DNA of 64,000 nucleotides, from positions 16,733,894 through 16,797,893 of the forward strand of contig OW121744.1 in assembly GCA_933228675.1 (NCBI GenBank). The letters are read 5' to 3'. Positions 24,881 to 35,863 of the stretch are shown one piece after another. The stretch is from Stomorhina lunata. Its lineage: Eukaryota; Arthropoda; Insecta; Diptera; Rhiniidae. How positions within the stretch are numbered: the stretch's first letter is position 1; each line of letters opens with the position of its first letter. The notes beneath the pieces are model-generated. The model ran no database searches. It was given only the letters and a program-made list of their open reading frames with translations, and was not told where the DNA came from. Both the position numbers and the translations under genes were made by a program.

Positions 24881-25804
24881 TAGGGTTTGCAAAAAACCAT
24901 GAAAATGAGAAACCGCGGTTTCGGTTTTAAAACACCCAAAACCGGACGGTTTCGGTTCGGTTTTTTAAATAAAACTATTTTGATTTAAATTTGTAGTAAA
25001 ATTTTGATTATTTTGTTAAAACCAAGTATAAGGTATATTTATTAAAGCTCAATTATAATTTAATACTAAAATTCAGGAAAATAATTCAGGTTTTTTAAAT
25101 ATGAGGGATTTCTTAAATAAGTCTTGTTTCTTTTGGAGCGTAAATAATCGAGCGACAAATTGCTTCAATAGTAATTTTTACAAATAGTAACGATTTTAAA
25201 GAATTTACAATTTCAAAGTCGATAGAATGAAGCAAATCTAAGGTCGACAGCATTTTTAAACTCTCATAAATACTTTGTTTTAGAAGCAGAAATCTAAGAG
25301 TATATATGGGCAATCGCTTTTAAATGAGTCAAAGTTTCATCGTCGCCGTCTTCAAAATTGATTTTCAGATACAAATTTGATATTGGCTGCTGCTCCTTCT
25401 ATAGTACATGCTACGATGCTTGTATCAAGTGAAATATTAAACTCCATTAGCCTTTGTTTAATGGTTTTTTGAGTTTGCTTGAAATTACACGTTCCTAAAA
25501 TACGGCCCAGATTATAAAATTAACCATGAGAATCGTGAATATTTACGTTCATACACCGTCTTCCCCTTACACCTGTCCATTCGTCCATCGTAAACACATT
25601 TTGCTTGTTTCATTCTTCTGCTTCATTAAATAGACAAATTATGTGCAAATTTATGATAAGCTAATGATATTTCTGAATAATACCATCAAAAAATTATGAA
25701 AAATAAATAGCTAAAACCGTGGTTTTTTCTACGGTTTTCGGTTTCGGTTTTGAGGCATAAAAACCGAGGTTTCGGTTTCGGTTAAAACCGAACTGCAAAC
25801 CCTA
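24881..25804 (-). mobile_element. hAT-superfamily relic, 924 bp, 8-bp TSD
   Basis: The ends are TAGGGTTTGCA and its inverse TGCAAACCCTA, flanked on both sides by the 8-bp direct repeat ATCAAATC (24873-24880 and 25805-25812). This is the signature expected of hAT transposition. Both subterminal regions are packed with GGTTTCGGTTTT-type repeats, a common hAT feature. The interior holds minus-strand remains of a transposase (25113-25600). At 924 bp it is far shorter than autonomous hAT elements (about 2.5-5 kb), so it is an internally deleted copy. Confidence 0.85.
25113..25600 (-). pseudogene. hAT transposase fragment (decayed)
   Basis: On the minus strand near 25500-25600 the frame reads FTMDEWTGVRGRR and MNVNIHDSHG. 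After an in-frame stop it continues with FYNLGRILG and, around 25340-25440, FNISLDTSIVACTIEGAAAN. This order matches the central catalytic region of hAT transposases, where a D-x-W-T-type strand is followed by an aspartate/DGA-type motif; here the position usually DGA reads EGA. A second frame at 25113-25313 (LKMLSTLDLLHSIDFEI and ITIEAICRS) looks like more distal sequence. The DNA-binding N-terminus and the dimerisation C-terminus are missing. It cannot encode an active enzyme. Confidence 0.7.
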
Positions 25805-25893
25805 ATCAAATCAATATCAAACGTTTGACCTTTGAAAAAAGATTTATTTTCAAATCATCCTCAATTTGAGAATAAACCTTTTTTCTTACTGGG

Positions 25894-27386
25894 ATGTACT
25901 CCAACATACGAGTATGTAAGCGTGTAAATCCATGTTTCTTTGGGTTTTTCTTGTAAATTTTAATTGTTGGTGTATATTTGTTATTTTGTGGGTAAAATTA
26001 AAATTTTTGGTGAACTTTTGAAATTTTACGTTTTATTCGTGTTTTTTGGGTTTGATTTAAAAATACTTAAAATCTGCCAGAGTAAATGTCTTCACTAATT
26101 TATTGTTTTTTTTTTGTTGCTTGTTGGTAATTATAAATGCAATTGTTTTGGATTTTTGTTTTAAATATTTAAAAATGTTGGTTTTTTTGGTGTTATACAT
26201 TTGTCTTGGTTTTCTTCGGGAGCTACAAATTAATTTTTTAAAGTTTTTTTCTTAAAACAAATTTTGTTTATTTATTTTTTTTTTGTATAAAAACAAGGTC
26301 GTTTTGTTGCTCTACGTTCGCTCATTCATTCGTTTGTTCATTAACTGACAAAAATATTGCAATAATGTTAATAATAATATTTTTTTTTTCGTTTTCAAAT
26401 TATAAATAATAGTTATTTTAGTTTTCTGTTTGGTATTTAAAAATTAGAAAAAATTCGAATTTTTTTGTACAGACATTCAAAATTTAAATCATACACACAC
26501 ATGCATGAAAAATTAATAATAACACTGGGGAACGATAAATGATTTATCCCATCTTAGATTATTTTAGTCTCTTGAAAACCAAAAATTTATTAAGAATAAT
26601 ATATTTTTGAAAAGAAGAAAATTTATTAAAATTTTGAACAAAAATTTTTGTCTTAAAAAAATCGAAATTTTTGTTTATCAGTGTAAGTAAGAAAACTGTA
26701 TATTTCAGTTTTTTTTTTGCTTAGCATCTTTAAGATCTTTCAACTCTTTAACTAAACCAATTATTTTCCATTAAAAACATCCATTAACTCATCTTTTATT
26801 TATCAATGATCGGCAAAAACTTTAAAGAAATATATTCAAATTGCGATCAATTCAATAGCTGTAAACACCCCCTATAAAAAAAGAAAACTTAATTAAAATG
26901 CCACAAAAAAACTGTAGCAAATCTAATTTATTTCAAGTTCACAAAAAAAAGTAATAAAAATAATGTTTTTTTTAGTGAATAACAATATTTAAACTTAAAT
27001 TTGTTTATTTACAAACTTAAACATTTTTTTTGCCATATTTTTTAACATAAGAGTAGGCCGTCTTGTCAGTTAACTTAATCAACGTTTCGTTATTAGGTTT
27101 TTCTTTACAGAGTTCAATGGTCAGACAAAAGTCATTAAAAGTTCATCATAATTTTTTTTTTCTATAGCTCATCTTATTATTTAATGGCTATATTTATTTA
27201 AGTAAAACATGTTTGATTGTTCAAGTCAGTCAAGAGTGGCTTTATGATACCCTATATTACTCAGGTCATAAATGGAAATATTATTAAAAACATTCTGGTA
27301 TGTGATGGAAAGCGATTTCAGATATATTTTTGAGATAATTTTCGGTTATTTTCCAAAAAAAAAAGAAAATTTAGGATTGAATCCTT
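25894..27386. other. AT-rich unique DNA, no gene seen
   Basis: About 1.5 kb of T-rich then A-rich non-repetitive DNA with no long frames and no recognised repeat. Confidence 0.5.
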
Positions 27387-28880
27387 TTGATTGATATATT
27401 AGTTTTTCTTTGGCTGGATGTTTTTGGGGAAATAACGGAACATTATCTTAAAAATATATCTGAAATCAATCGATTTCAATCAATAAAAACTATTAGAAAA
27501 TTGCATAAATCGGTCTTTGAATTGCTTCCGCATCCACAAAATTCTCCATATTTGGCTTCCAAGTCCCACACCTCAAGACTACACCATTTTCAATTGTAAT
27601 TGAGAAATTTTCAAATTGAATTGAGAAATTTTCAATTGAAATTGAGAATTTTCAATTGAAATTGAGAAATATTCAATTGGAATTGAGAATTTCCAATTGA
27701 AATTGAGAAATTTTCAATTGAAATTGAGACTTTTCAATTGAAATTGAGAAATATTCAATTGAAATTGAGAATTTTCAGTTGAAATTGAGAATTTTCAGTT
27801 GAAATTGAGAAATTTTCAATTGAAATTGAGAATTTTTTAATTGAAAATGAGAATTTGTAAATTGAAATTGAGAAAATCCCAATTGGAAATAAGAAATTTT
27901 CAATTGAAATTTAGAATTTTTAAATTTAAATTGAGAATTTTTCAATTGAAATTGAGAAAAGCCCAATTGAAAATGAGGTTGATTTTTTTTATTGAAATTG
28001 AGAAATTTTCAATTGAAATTGAGAAATTTTCAATTGGAAAAGAGAAATTTTCAATTGAAAATGAGAAATTTTCAATTAAAAATGAGAAATTTTCAATTGA
28101 AATTGAGAAAACCTAAATTGAAAATGAGCTTGAAATTCCACTTGGGGTGTTCTCAATTTCAATTGAAAAATTCTCTATTTAAATTTAAATTTTCTCAATT
28201 TCAATTGAAAATTTCTCAATTTCAATTGAAAAATTCTCATTTTCAATTGGAAATTTCTCATTTTCAATTGAAAATTTCTCATTTTCAATTGAAAACTTCT
28301 CAATTTCAATTAAAAAATTCAACCTCATTTTCAATTGTGCTTTTCTCAACTTCAATTGAAAAATTCTCAATTTAAATTTAAAAATTCTCAATTTCAATTG
28401 AAAATTTCTCATTTTCAATTGGGCTTTTCTCAATTTGAATTCAAAAATTCTCAATTTTAATTGAAAATTTCTCAATTTCAACTGAATGTTTCTCATTTCC
28501 AAATAGGGTTTTCTCAATTTTAATTGAAATTTTCTCATTTTTAATTGAAAATTCTCAATTTCAATTGAAATTTTCTCAATTTCAAATGAAAATTCTCAAT
28601 TTCAATTGAAAATTTCTCATTTTCAATTGAAAATTCTCAATTTCAATTGAAAATTTCTCAATTTCAATTGAATATTCTCAATTTCAATTGAATATTTCTC
28701 AATTTCTATTGAAAATGGTGTAGTGTTTGCTATAAAGAAATTTAGCTCCGATGAGGGGGTAATCGCCGAAAATATCGCACATTTGGAGACAAAAAAATTG
28801 TTCATAAAAATAGTATAGACAAATTTTATGAACGCTAAAAGCGTTGTACGAGGGTTAGTATTTATGTTTCGCGAAAAGTA
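27387..28880 (+). pseudogene. Decayed mariner transposase split by a foldback insertion
   Basis: Left of the 21-bp array, a frame at 27387-27577 contains FELLPHPQNSPYLAS, a recognisable version of the mariner block usually read as LLPHPPYSPDLAPSD, preceded by a possible W-x-D-x-x-G-type segment. Right of the array, 28725-28818 reads VFAIKKFSSDEGVIAEN, matching the mariner C-terminal block (KRFSSNEEVIAETEAYFE type). A shifted frame around 28819-28870 gives DKFYER-KRC. The two halves are the expected neighbours in one transposase, so the array at 27578-28724 interrupts it. Frames are broken, the middle catalytic part is missing, and no terminal repeats were identified. Function is lost. Confidence 0.7.
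27578..28724. mobile_element. 21-bp minisatellite foldback element inside mariner
   Basis: The ends are inverted (ACTACACCATTTTCAAT and ATTGAAAATGGTGTAGT). From each end inwards run tandem ~21-bp units (core CAATTGAAATTGAGAAA) that meet at a ~20-bp centre near 28130-28148, where the orientation flips. The 1147-bp unit is thus almost entirely a giant inverted repeat, as in Drosophila FB elements, whose long terminal repeats are made of short tandem repeats. No transposase is present. No convincing target duplication was seen. Open frames of LKLRNFQ type on both strands are repeat translations. Confidence 0.8.
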
Positions 28881-29035
28881 AATAACAACAAACTGAGAAA
28901 AATATTAAAAAAAAAAAAACAAAATTGTCGGGATGCAAATATTATTCAAAATGAAAAATTATTTGCATTTGATCCCAATCTGTTACATTTATTTATTAAT
29001 GTAACAGTTAATTTATTCATAAAAGCCAATATAAA

Positions 29036-32000
29036 ACTTTTATATTATTAATTTTCTACAAAAAATTGTGTATCAAAAATTTTCTACGGAAAAATAAATA
29101 TATCAATGTTAGAATTTGTTATCGAAATTTCTCAAAATTTTTTTGTGAAAATAATTTTAATTGAAAATTTTTTTTAGAGAATTTTTTGTAGAAAATTTTT
29201 ATGAAAATATTTTGTATCGAAAAATTTCAAAGAAAGAATTTTTTATAGAAAACTTTTAGTCGAATATTTCCTATAAACGAATTTTTTAACAAATAAATCC
29301 CAAATAAAAAAATTTTTATAAAAAAATTTTACATCATAAATTTTTTAAGAAAAAATTTTATATCGAAAACTTTCTTTGAAAAAATTGTAATCGAAAATTT
29401 TCTAAAAAGGAATTTTATATCGAAAATTTTCTATGAAAGAATTTTATATCGAAAATTTTTATTAAAGGCATTTTATATCGAAAAATTTCTATGAAAAAAA
29501 AAATTTTGTGTAAAATTTTCTATGAAAAAAATTTAAATTGAAAATTTTCTGTGAAAGAATTTTTTTTCTATTAACGAACTTTTTAACAATAATTTTCTAT
29601 AAAAGAATTTTATATTGGAAACTTTCTATGAAAGAATTTAAATAAATTTTTTTTTAGAAAGAATTTTATATAAAAAAATTATATCGAAAATTTTCTATGA
29701 AAAAAATTTATACCGAAAGTTTTCTATGAAAGAATTTTTTATCTAAAATTTTCTATTAAAGAATTTTTTAACAAAAATTTTCTATGAGAACATTTTATTT
29801 TATATTTTTTTTATAAAATAATTTTATATCAAAAATTTTCTAAAACAGAATTTTATATCAAAAATTTTTTAAGGATAAATTTTATCAAAAATTTTTTATG
29901 GAAGAATTTTTTATCAAAAACTTTCTATGAAAAATTTTTTTTTTAAATCTAAATTTTATCAAAAATTTTTTATGAAAGAATTTTTTATCGAAAACTTTCT
30001 ATGAAAAAATTTTATATTGAAAATTTTCTATAAAAAGTTTTTTTTTATTAAAATTTTCTATGAAAGAATTTTTCATCGACAATTTTCCAATAAAATTTTT
30101 TTTTAACAAAAATTTTCTATGAAAGAATTTTATATCGAAAACTTTCTATGAAAAAAATGATGTCGAAAAAATTTTTATCTAAAATTTTCTATGAAATTTT
30201 TTGTATCGAAAATTTTCTATTAAAGAATTTTTTAACAAAAATTTTCTATTTAAGAATTTTTAACAAAAATTTTCTACGACATCAAGAATTTTTCTTAAAG
30301 ATTTTTTCATCTAAATTTTTTTGTGAAAGATTTTTATGTTAAAAATTTTCTATGAAAATTTTTTGTATCGAATATTTTTCTCAAAAAATGTATATCAAAA
30401 ATTTTACAACGTAAAATTTTTTCATAAAAAATTTTCTATATAAAATTTTCTATGATTGCATTTTTTATCTAAAATTTTCTTTGAAAGAATATTATATCGA
30501 AAATTTTTAAAAAAAATTTTTTTATAACGAAAATTTTCCATTAAAGAAATTTTTGTATAAAATTTTCAATGAAAGAGTTTTATATCGAAAATATTCTATA
30601 AAATTTTTTTATATAGAAAATTTTCTGTTAAAGCTTTTTTTAAAAAAATTTTCTATAAAAGAATTTTATATCAAACATTTTTATGAAAGAATTTTTTCTG
30701 AAAAATTTTTTTATGAATTTTTTTTTTATTTTATTTTATAGAAAATTTTGTACAAAAAAGATTTATATCATAAATTTTTTAAAAATTTTATTAAAAATTT
30801 TTTATAAAAAAAATTCTCGAAAATTTTCTATGAAAGAATTTTTTCAAAAAAAATTTCTATGAAAGATTTTTATATCGAAAATGTTCTAAGAAAGAATTTT
30901 ATATCGAAAAATTTTCTAAAAAAAATTTCATATCGAAAATGTTATATCGAAATATTTATTCATAGAATTTTATATAAAAAAATTTCTAAAAAATAATTTT
31001 ATATCGAAAACTTTCTGTGAAAAAATTTTATATCGAAAATTTTCTACAAAAAATTTTTATATTAAAAAATTTTCTATAAATGTTAATTTTCAAAGAATTT
31101 TATATCGAAATTTCATATCAATAAATTTCTATGAAAGAATTTTTTAAAAAAAGAATTTTATGTCACAAATTTTCTATGAAAAAATTTCATTTCGTTCTAA
31201 GAAAGACTTTAATATCGAAAACATTCTGTGAATAAATTTTATATCGAAAATTTTCTAAAAAAAAATTTTGTATCGAAAATATTCTATAAAGGAATTTTAT
31301 ATCGAAAATTTTCTATAAAAAAATTTTATGTCGAAAATTTTTTATTCAAAATTTTTCAACATAAAATTTATATAAAAATTTTTTACAATAAAAATTTTTT
31401 ACAATAAAAATTTTCTATAAAATAATTTTTAAAAATTTTCTACTAAAGAATTTTATATCAACAATTTTTTTAAGAATATTCTTTTTATCAAAAATTTTCT
31501 ATGAATGAATTTAGAGTCTAAAATATTTTGTGAAATAATTTTGTGTCAAAAATTTTCAATTAAAGAATTTTTTATAAAAAATTTTTATAAATATATTTTA
31601 TATCGAAAAATTTCTAAGAAAGAATTTTTTATAGAAAACTTTAAGTCGAATATTTCCTATAAACGAATTTTTTATCAACAAATTTTTATAAAAAAATTTC
31701 ACGTCATAAATTTTTTAAGAAAAAAATTTATATCGAAAACTTTCTATGAAAAAATTGTAATCGAAAATTTTCTAAAAAGGAATTTTATATCGAAAAATTT
31801 CTATTATTATTTTCTATTATTAAAGGCGTTTTATATCGAAAAATTTCTATGAAAAAAAAAAAAAAAATTTGTCTAAATTTTTCTATGAAAAAATTTTAAA
31901 TTGAAAATTTCTATGAAAAAATTTTTTTAACAATAATTTTCTATAACAATAATTTTCTATAAAATAATTTTATATTGGAAACTTTCAATGAAAGAATTTA

Positions 32001-32148
32001 TATTAAATTTTTTTTTTAGAAAGAATTTTATATAAAAAAATTATATCGAAAATTTTCTATGAAAAAAACTTATACCGAAAATTTTCTATGAGAGAATTTT
32101 TTATCTAAAATTTTCTATTAAAGAATTTTTTAACAAAAATTTTGCAAT
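29036..32148 (+). repeat. Decayed 29-bp palindrome-core satellite, ATATCG linker
   Basis: Degenerate units average about 29 bp, with core TTTTCTATGAAAGAA (palindrome broken by ATAG to ATGA) and linker ATATCG. Numerous single-base changes and indels show this is the oldest array in the window. A segment near 29215-29785 recurs at about 31600-32145 with recognisable shared variants. The open frames at 30148, 30553 and 31505 are repeat translations rich in F, K and I. Confidence 0.85.
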
Positions 32149-32425
32149 TCTAAAGATAATTTGATGAAATTTAGCACCGATAATTTTTTAGATAGTGAGA
32201 CCATGGCTATTGAAATTCGTCAAAATCGGTCCATTATTTATGGTACCTCTCATAGGTCCCACTTCCCGGAATTAATATTGCCAGTTAGTTCCCAATACAT
32301 AAATAAAGCCTCTCGTATCATAAAGTCGATGCAGTAAGTGATTCTGATTATAAGCTTTACAAACAACAGCACGAACCCAATTCGTTCTACCTACCTATGG
32401 CGATGTAGGGTATGATTATACTCTT
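32149..32425 (-). repeat. Fragment of the AACAAGTAAG foldback family
   Basis: The sequence CCATGGCTATTGAAATT followed by AAAATCGGTCCATTATTT and CCCACTTCCCGGAA matches the inner arm region at 22540-22690 (reverse complement) and 22850-22930. The copy is truncated at the left, where it abuts the decayed satellite directly, and fades to the right after about 32300. Confidence 0.7.
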
Positions 32426-32940
32426 TATTTACTTTTAAATAATTTAGAGTATTTTTATTTTATTATAAAATCCACTTTTTTGCTACAAATAATCGGAAAC
32501 TTCCCTTTTTTTCAAATCGATTGATGGTTTTGTTATCCATTGGTGATTTCTTAAGTGATTAAGTGTTAAAATTGTGTACACTTGAGCTTTAGATTGATTT
32601 GTTTTTAATTTAGGCTGCAGTTTTTGGCTGAAAAATGCCAATAAATCAAATACCCTACAGTTCTGATAATTTTTTTGTCATCTTCCAAAAGTTGTCATTA
32701 AAGTGTACTTTAATGCCATTAATGTGTACTTTAGTGTCATTAAAGTGTACTTTGTTTGACTAAACTACACACCACACTGATTACTTAGGGGGCAATAAAG
32801 TGGCCATTGACTTTATTAACATAAAGTACCTGGTTGACCGAGCCTTGCTCGGAGCTTTATGATAAGCATTTTGAGGCAAATTTGAAAGTTTTTATATATT
32901 TTATTTTATAAAGTTAATTTTGAATTATTTTATTTATTTT
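32426..32940. other. Unique DNA with a short ~21-bp triplication
   Basis: AT-rich non-coding sequence. At 32696-32758 a ~21-bp unit (ATTAAAGTGTACTTTA) is present three times. No gene is recognised. Confidence 0.5.
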
Positions 32941-32944
32941 GTCC

Positions 32945-33620
32945 GACCAACACATAGTTTGCATAGTTTACAGTTTAACTCATTTTAATAATTTTGGAAA
33001 ATGGTCATACCAACAGAAACCCCCGTCGATTCATGCGCAACAACTTTGCTAAAGATTATAGATCAAATGCACAGTTTATGATTTATTTCATTTTAAGTAG
33101 TTTTCGGTGGCGCCACCTGAAGTTGTTCATACCAACTAAGAAACCTTCGTTTGCTTATGCGTAACAACTTTGCTCATGATTATAACATAATCAAATGCAC
33201 AGTTTACGACTTAATTCACTTTGAGTAATATTCTGTGGCGCCACCTGTCGGACGTTGCTCATTCCAATTCATAAACCTTCGTCGGCTTATCCGCAACAAC
33301 TTTGCTGAAGATTATAGCATGATTAAATGTACAGCTTACGATTAAATTGACTTTGAGTAAATTTCAGTAGCGCCACCTGTCGAAATTTCTTCATACCAAC
33401 TAAGAAACCTCCGTCGGCTCATGTGCAACAACTTTGCTAAAGATTGCAGCATGATCAAATGTACAGTTTACGATTTAATTAATTTTTAGTAATTTTCAGT
33501 GACGCCATCTATCGGAAATTAGTCTTATCTACTTTAAAACCTTCGCCGGCTTATCCGCAACATCTTCGCTAAAGAGCATAACATGATCAAATGCACAGTT
33601 TACTATTCTATAAAGAACAT
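32945..33620 (+). repeat. ~132-bp tandem repeat, about five diverged copies
   Basis: The motif AACAACTTTGCTAAAGATTA recurs at 33039, 33163, 33295, 33427 and 33559 (spacings 124, 132, 132, 132), each followed by an ACAGTTTACGATT and a GGCGCCACCTGTCGG-like segment. Less AT-rich than the surroundings. It is probably an internal tandem repeat of a mobile element. Confidence 0.85.
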
Positions 33621-33639
33621 ATATACAGACAAACATTCA

Positions 33640-34262
33640 TTTGTTTAAAAGGTATAACATTACTAATTTTTTCCCCTTTTTATCCCCTAATTTCAAAAAA
33701 GTTCCATATGCATATTTGGTACTTCTTTGGTACCAATTGAATTCGGTACATTTTATTAAAACGCAGTTAACATAATGTTTATATTCATATTACTTTTTGA
33801 GATGTTAAGTTATCATTTTATCCCTTTTTACCCATTTTGGCAATAAATTCAAAAAAGCACCAAATACGTGTTTAAAGTTTCTTTCACATCTATTGATTGC
33901 AGTACAATGTTTCTTTCTATATTCCTTAGCTTAAAATATAAGAGTGGGTTAAAAAGGTACCAAAAAAACTATTTTCGCCCATTTTTACCCCTTATCGGAC
34001 ATAGTTTCAAAAAAGTACCAAACACCTGTCCGTTTATTTTGATTGCTGTTTAAAACGTAATTTAAATTTTGTTTCTATACCTATTACTTAAGGAGATATA
34101 GCGTTTTCGATTTTTTCCCCTTTTTACCCGTTTATACCCTCTTAGAGGCAAAGGTTCCAAAAGTCCCTTCTTCTTCGACCTATACATCAAAAAAGATACA
34201 CACTGTCCAAATTTTATCAAAATCGTTAGAGCCGTTTTCGAGATAGTCATTCTATATATATA
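33640..34262 (+). repeat. ~150-bp tandem repeat, about four diverged copies, TA-rich tail
   Basis: CCCCTTTTTA followed by TTCAAAAAAGTACCAAA recurs at about 33672, 33820, 33977 and 34117. The last copy leads into ATTTTATCAAAATCGTTAGAG and a TA-repeat tail. Such a tail is often seen at the 3' end of insect retroposed elements, but the class is not proven. The Tc1-like element is inserted in this TA tail. Confidence 0.7.
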
Positions 34263-34264
34263 TA

Positions 34265-35559
34265 AAGAGTGTTCTAAAAAAAATATGCATTTACTATTTT
34301 AGACAAAATTTATCCATAGTGCAAAAAATAATTTATTTTTTGATCAAGTAAGTTTCTATAGATATGTCAGATACTATTATTTTAGAAATTATTAATTTTC
34401 AATAGTTATTTCAATCAAAATGGACTGCGAAAAAAAAGTTCGTGAAAATATAATTAAAACTTTTCAAAAAAATCCGTCATGGACTTTTAAAAAAATAGCT
34501 AAAAATTTTAAAGTTGACCCTCGAACGGTTTCTAATGCCATCAGACGGTATAAGGAAAACCTGAGCATTGAAAGAAAACCTGGATCAGGGAGGAAAAAAG
34601 GTCCTACAGATATTGGTAAGGCAAAAGAAGTCGAGCGACTCTTTCGAAGAGCGCCTAACACTTCTTTAAGAAAAGCAGCTCGTACGTTGAAATGTTCTAC
34701 GAATTTTGCACATAGAGTCAAAGCTTATGCTGGACTGAAGACATACAAAGTCCAAAAGGTTCCAGGTCGCAATGCTATAAAGAACTTAGAAGCAAAAAAA
34801 CGAGCGAAAAAATTGAAGTCTGATTTTATAAAAAAATACACCTGTTGTGTGATGGATGATAAAACATACGTACTGGCAGACTTTTCTCAACTTCCTGGTC
34901 AAGATTTTTATGTTGCTGATAAACGGAGCAATGTTCGGCAAGAGTTTCGCACAAAAAAACAAACAAAATTCCCTAAGAAGTTTCTCGTGTGGCAATCTAT
35001 TTGCAGTTGTGGCAAAAGAAGTAAAGTATTTGTGGCATCTGGCACAATAAACACAGAAATTTATATAAAGGAGTGCCTACAAAAACTGTTGTTACCCTTT
35101 TTAAGAGAGCACAGAGTGACTACATTTTTTTTGGTCCGATTTGGCATCATGCCATTATGGAAAAAAGGCACTTGAGTGGTACTCAAAGAATAATGTAATT
35201 TTTGTACCACGAGAGGCAAATCCACCTAACTGTCCAGAACTTCGGCCTGTGGAAAGGTATTGGGCTCTGGTAAAAAAGGAATTGAAGAACACAGGAAAGA
35301 TTTCCAAGAACATGTCCGATTTTAAGCGCAGGTGGAACGCATGCTCCAAAAAGGTATCAGAAGCAACTGTAAAATCTTTAATGGGAGGGTTTCCGAAAAA
35401 ATTCGATAATTTTGCAAAACCCGAGTACTAAGTAAACATTTTAATGCTAAATGATTTTGTATAATATGTCATTATATTTGCGTATTTTGTAGAGTTTTTA
35501 TATTAAAAGGTTTGATTTTTATTTAAGAAAATCCAACTACAAATTTTATTTAGAGCACT

Positions 35560-35562
<3 letters not shown>
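34265..35562 (+). mobile_element. Tc1/mariner DD37E-type element, 1298 bp
   Basis: Inverted ends AAGAGTGTTCTAAAAAAAAT and AAGAGTGCTCTAAATAAAAT (the latter as the reverse complement of the right end) differ at two of 20 positions and are flanked by TA (34263-34264 and 35563-35564), as expected for this superfamily. It contains one transposase gene broken by a single frameshift. Size and layout are those of a complete element. Confidence 0.9.
34420..35431 (+). pseudogene. Tc1/mariner (DD37E) transposase with one frameshift
   Basis: Cut-and-paste transposase. The first frame (34420-35175) begins MDCEKKVREN and carries a helix-turn-helix DNA-binding segment (residues about 21-46, WTFKKIAKNFKV and TVSNAIRRYKE), a basic GSGRKK linker (residues 55-60) and the first catalytic block MDDKTYV (aspartates 146-147). 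The second catalytic aspartate lies in DLASCHY and the glutamate in LRPVERYW, with 37 residues between them, but both are in the next frame (to 35431). The break lies at a run of eight T at 35125-35132, just before the second block; one extra T would explain it. The rest is free of stops. This looks like a recently inactivated, or possibly mis-sequenced, copy. It ends about 130 bp before the right terminal repeat. Confidence 0.9.

Positions 35563-35605
<43 letters not shown>
35563..35605. repeat. (TA)n microsatellite
   Basis: About 20 TA dinucleotides directly right of the Tc1-like element. The same TA tract precedes it, consistent with insertion into a TA repeat. Confidence 0.95.
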
Positions 35606-35610
<5 letters not shown>

Positions 35611-35791
35611 CATACAATTATTGCTCGTTTAAGATTATAAGATAAATGTCGAATGAAATTTGAAATTTGAAAACAAATTCTATCTTTTACTAAAATCGAA
35701 ATGTCTAAGAAGTTTTATTAGTAACAAAATATTAAACTTATGTTGAGGTAAAAAATACTCATTAAACTGCAGGGTATTTTAAAAAATTTTA

Positions 35792-35863
<72 letters not shown>

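Larger units (their letters stand above)
24127..25893. mobile_element. CCCAGTAAGAA-ended element, copy 2, interrupted
   Basis: The ends match copy 1 (CCCAGTAAGAACAG ... TTCTTACTGGG). Subtracting the nested 924-bp hAT relic and its 8-bp duplication leaves about 835 bp, close to the 803 bp of copy 1. High similarity to copy 1 on both sides of the insertion shows that the hAT element arrived after this copy was in place. Confidence 0.85.

Noticed and set aside
27841..28538. LKLRNFQ-repeat frames on both strands
   Set aside because: They are translations of the 21-bp units in opposite orientations.
34062..34250. 62-residue minus-strand frame left of the Tc1-like element
   Set aside because: It overlaps the ~150-bp tandem repeat and has no recognisable features.
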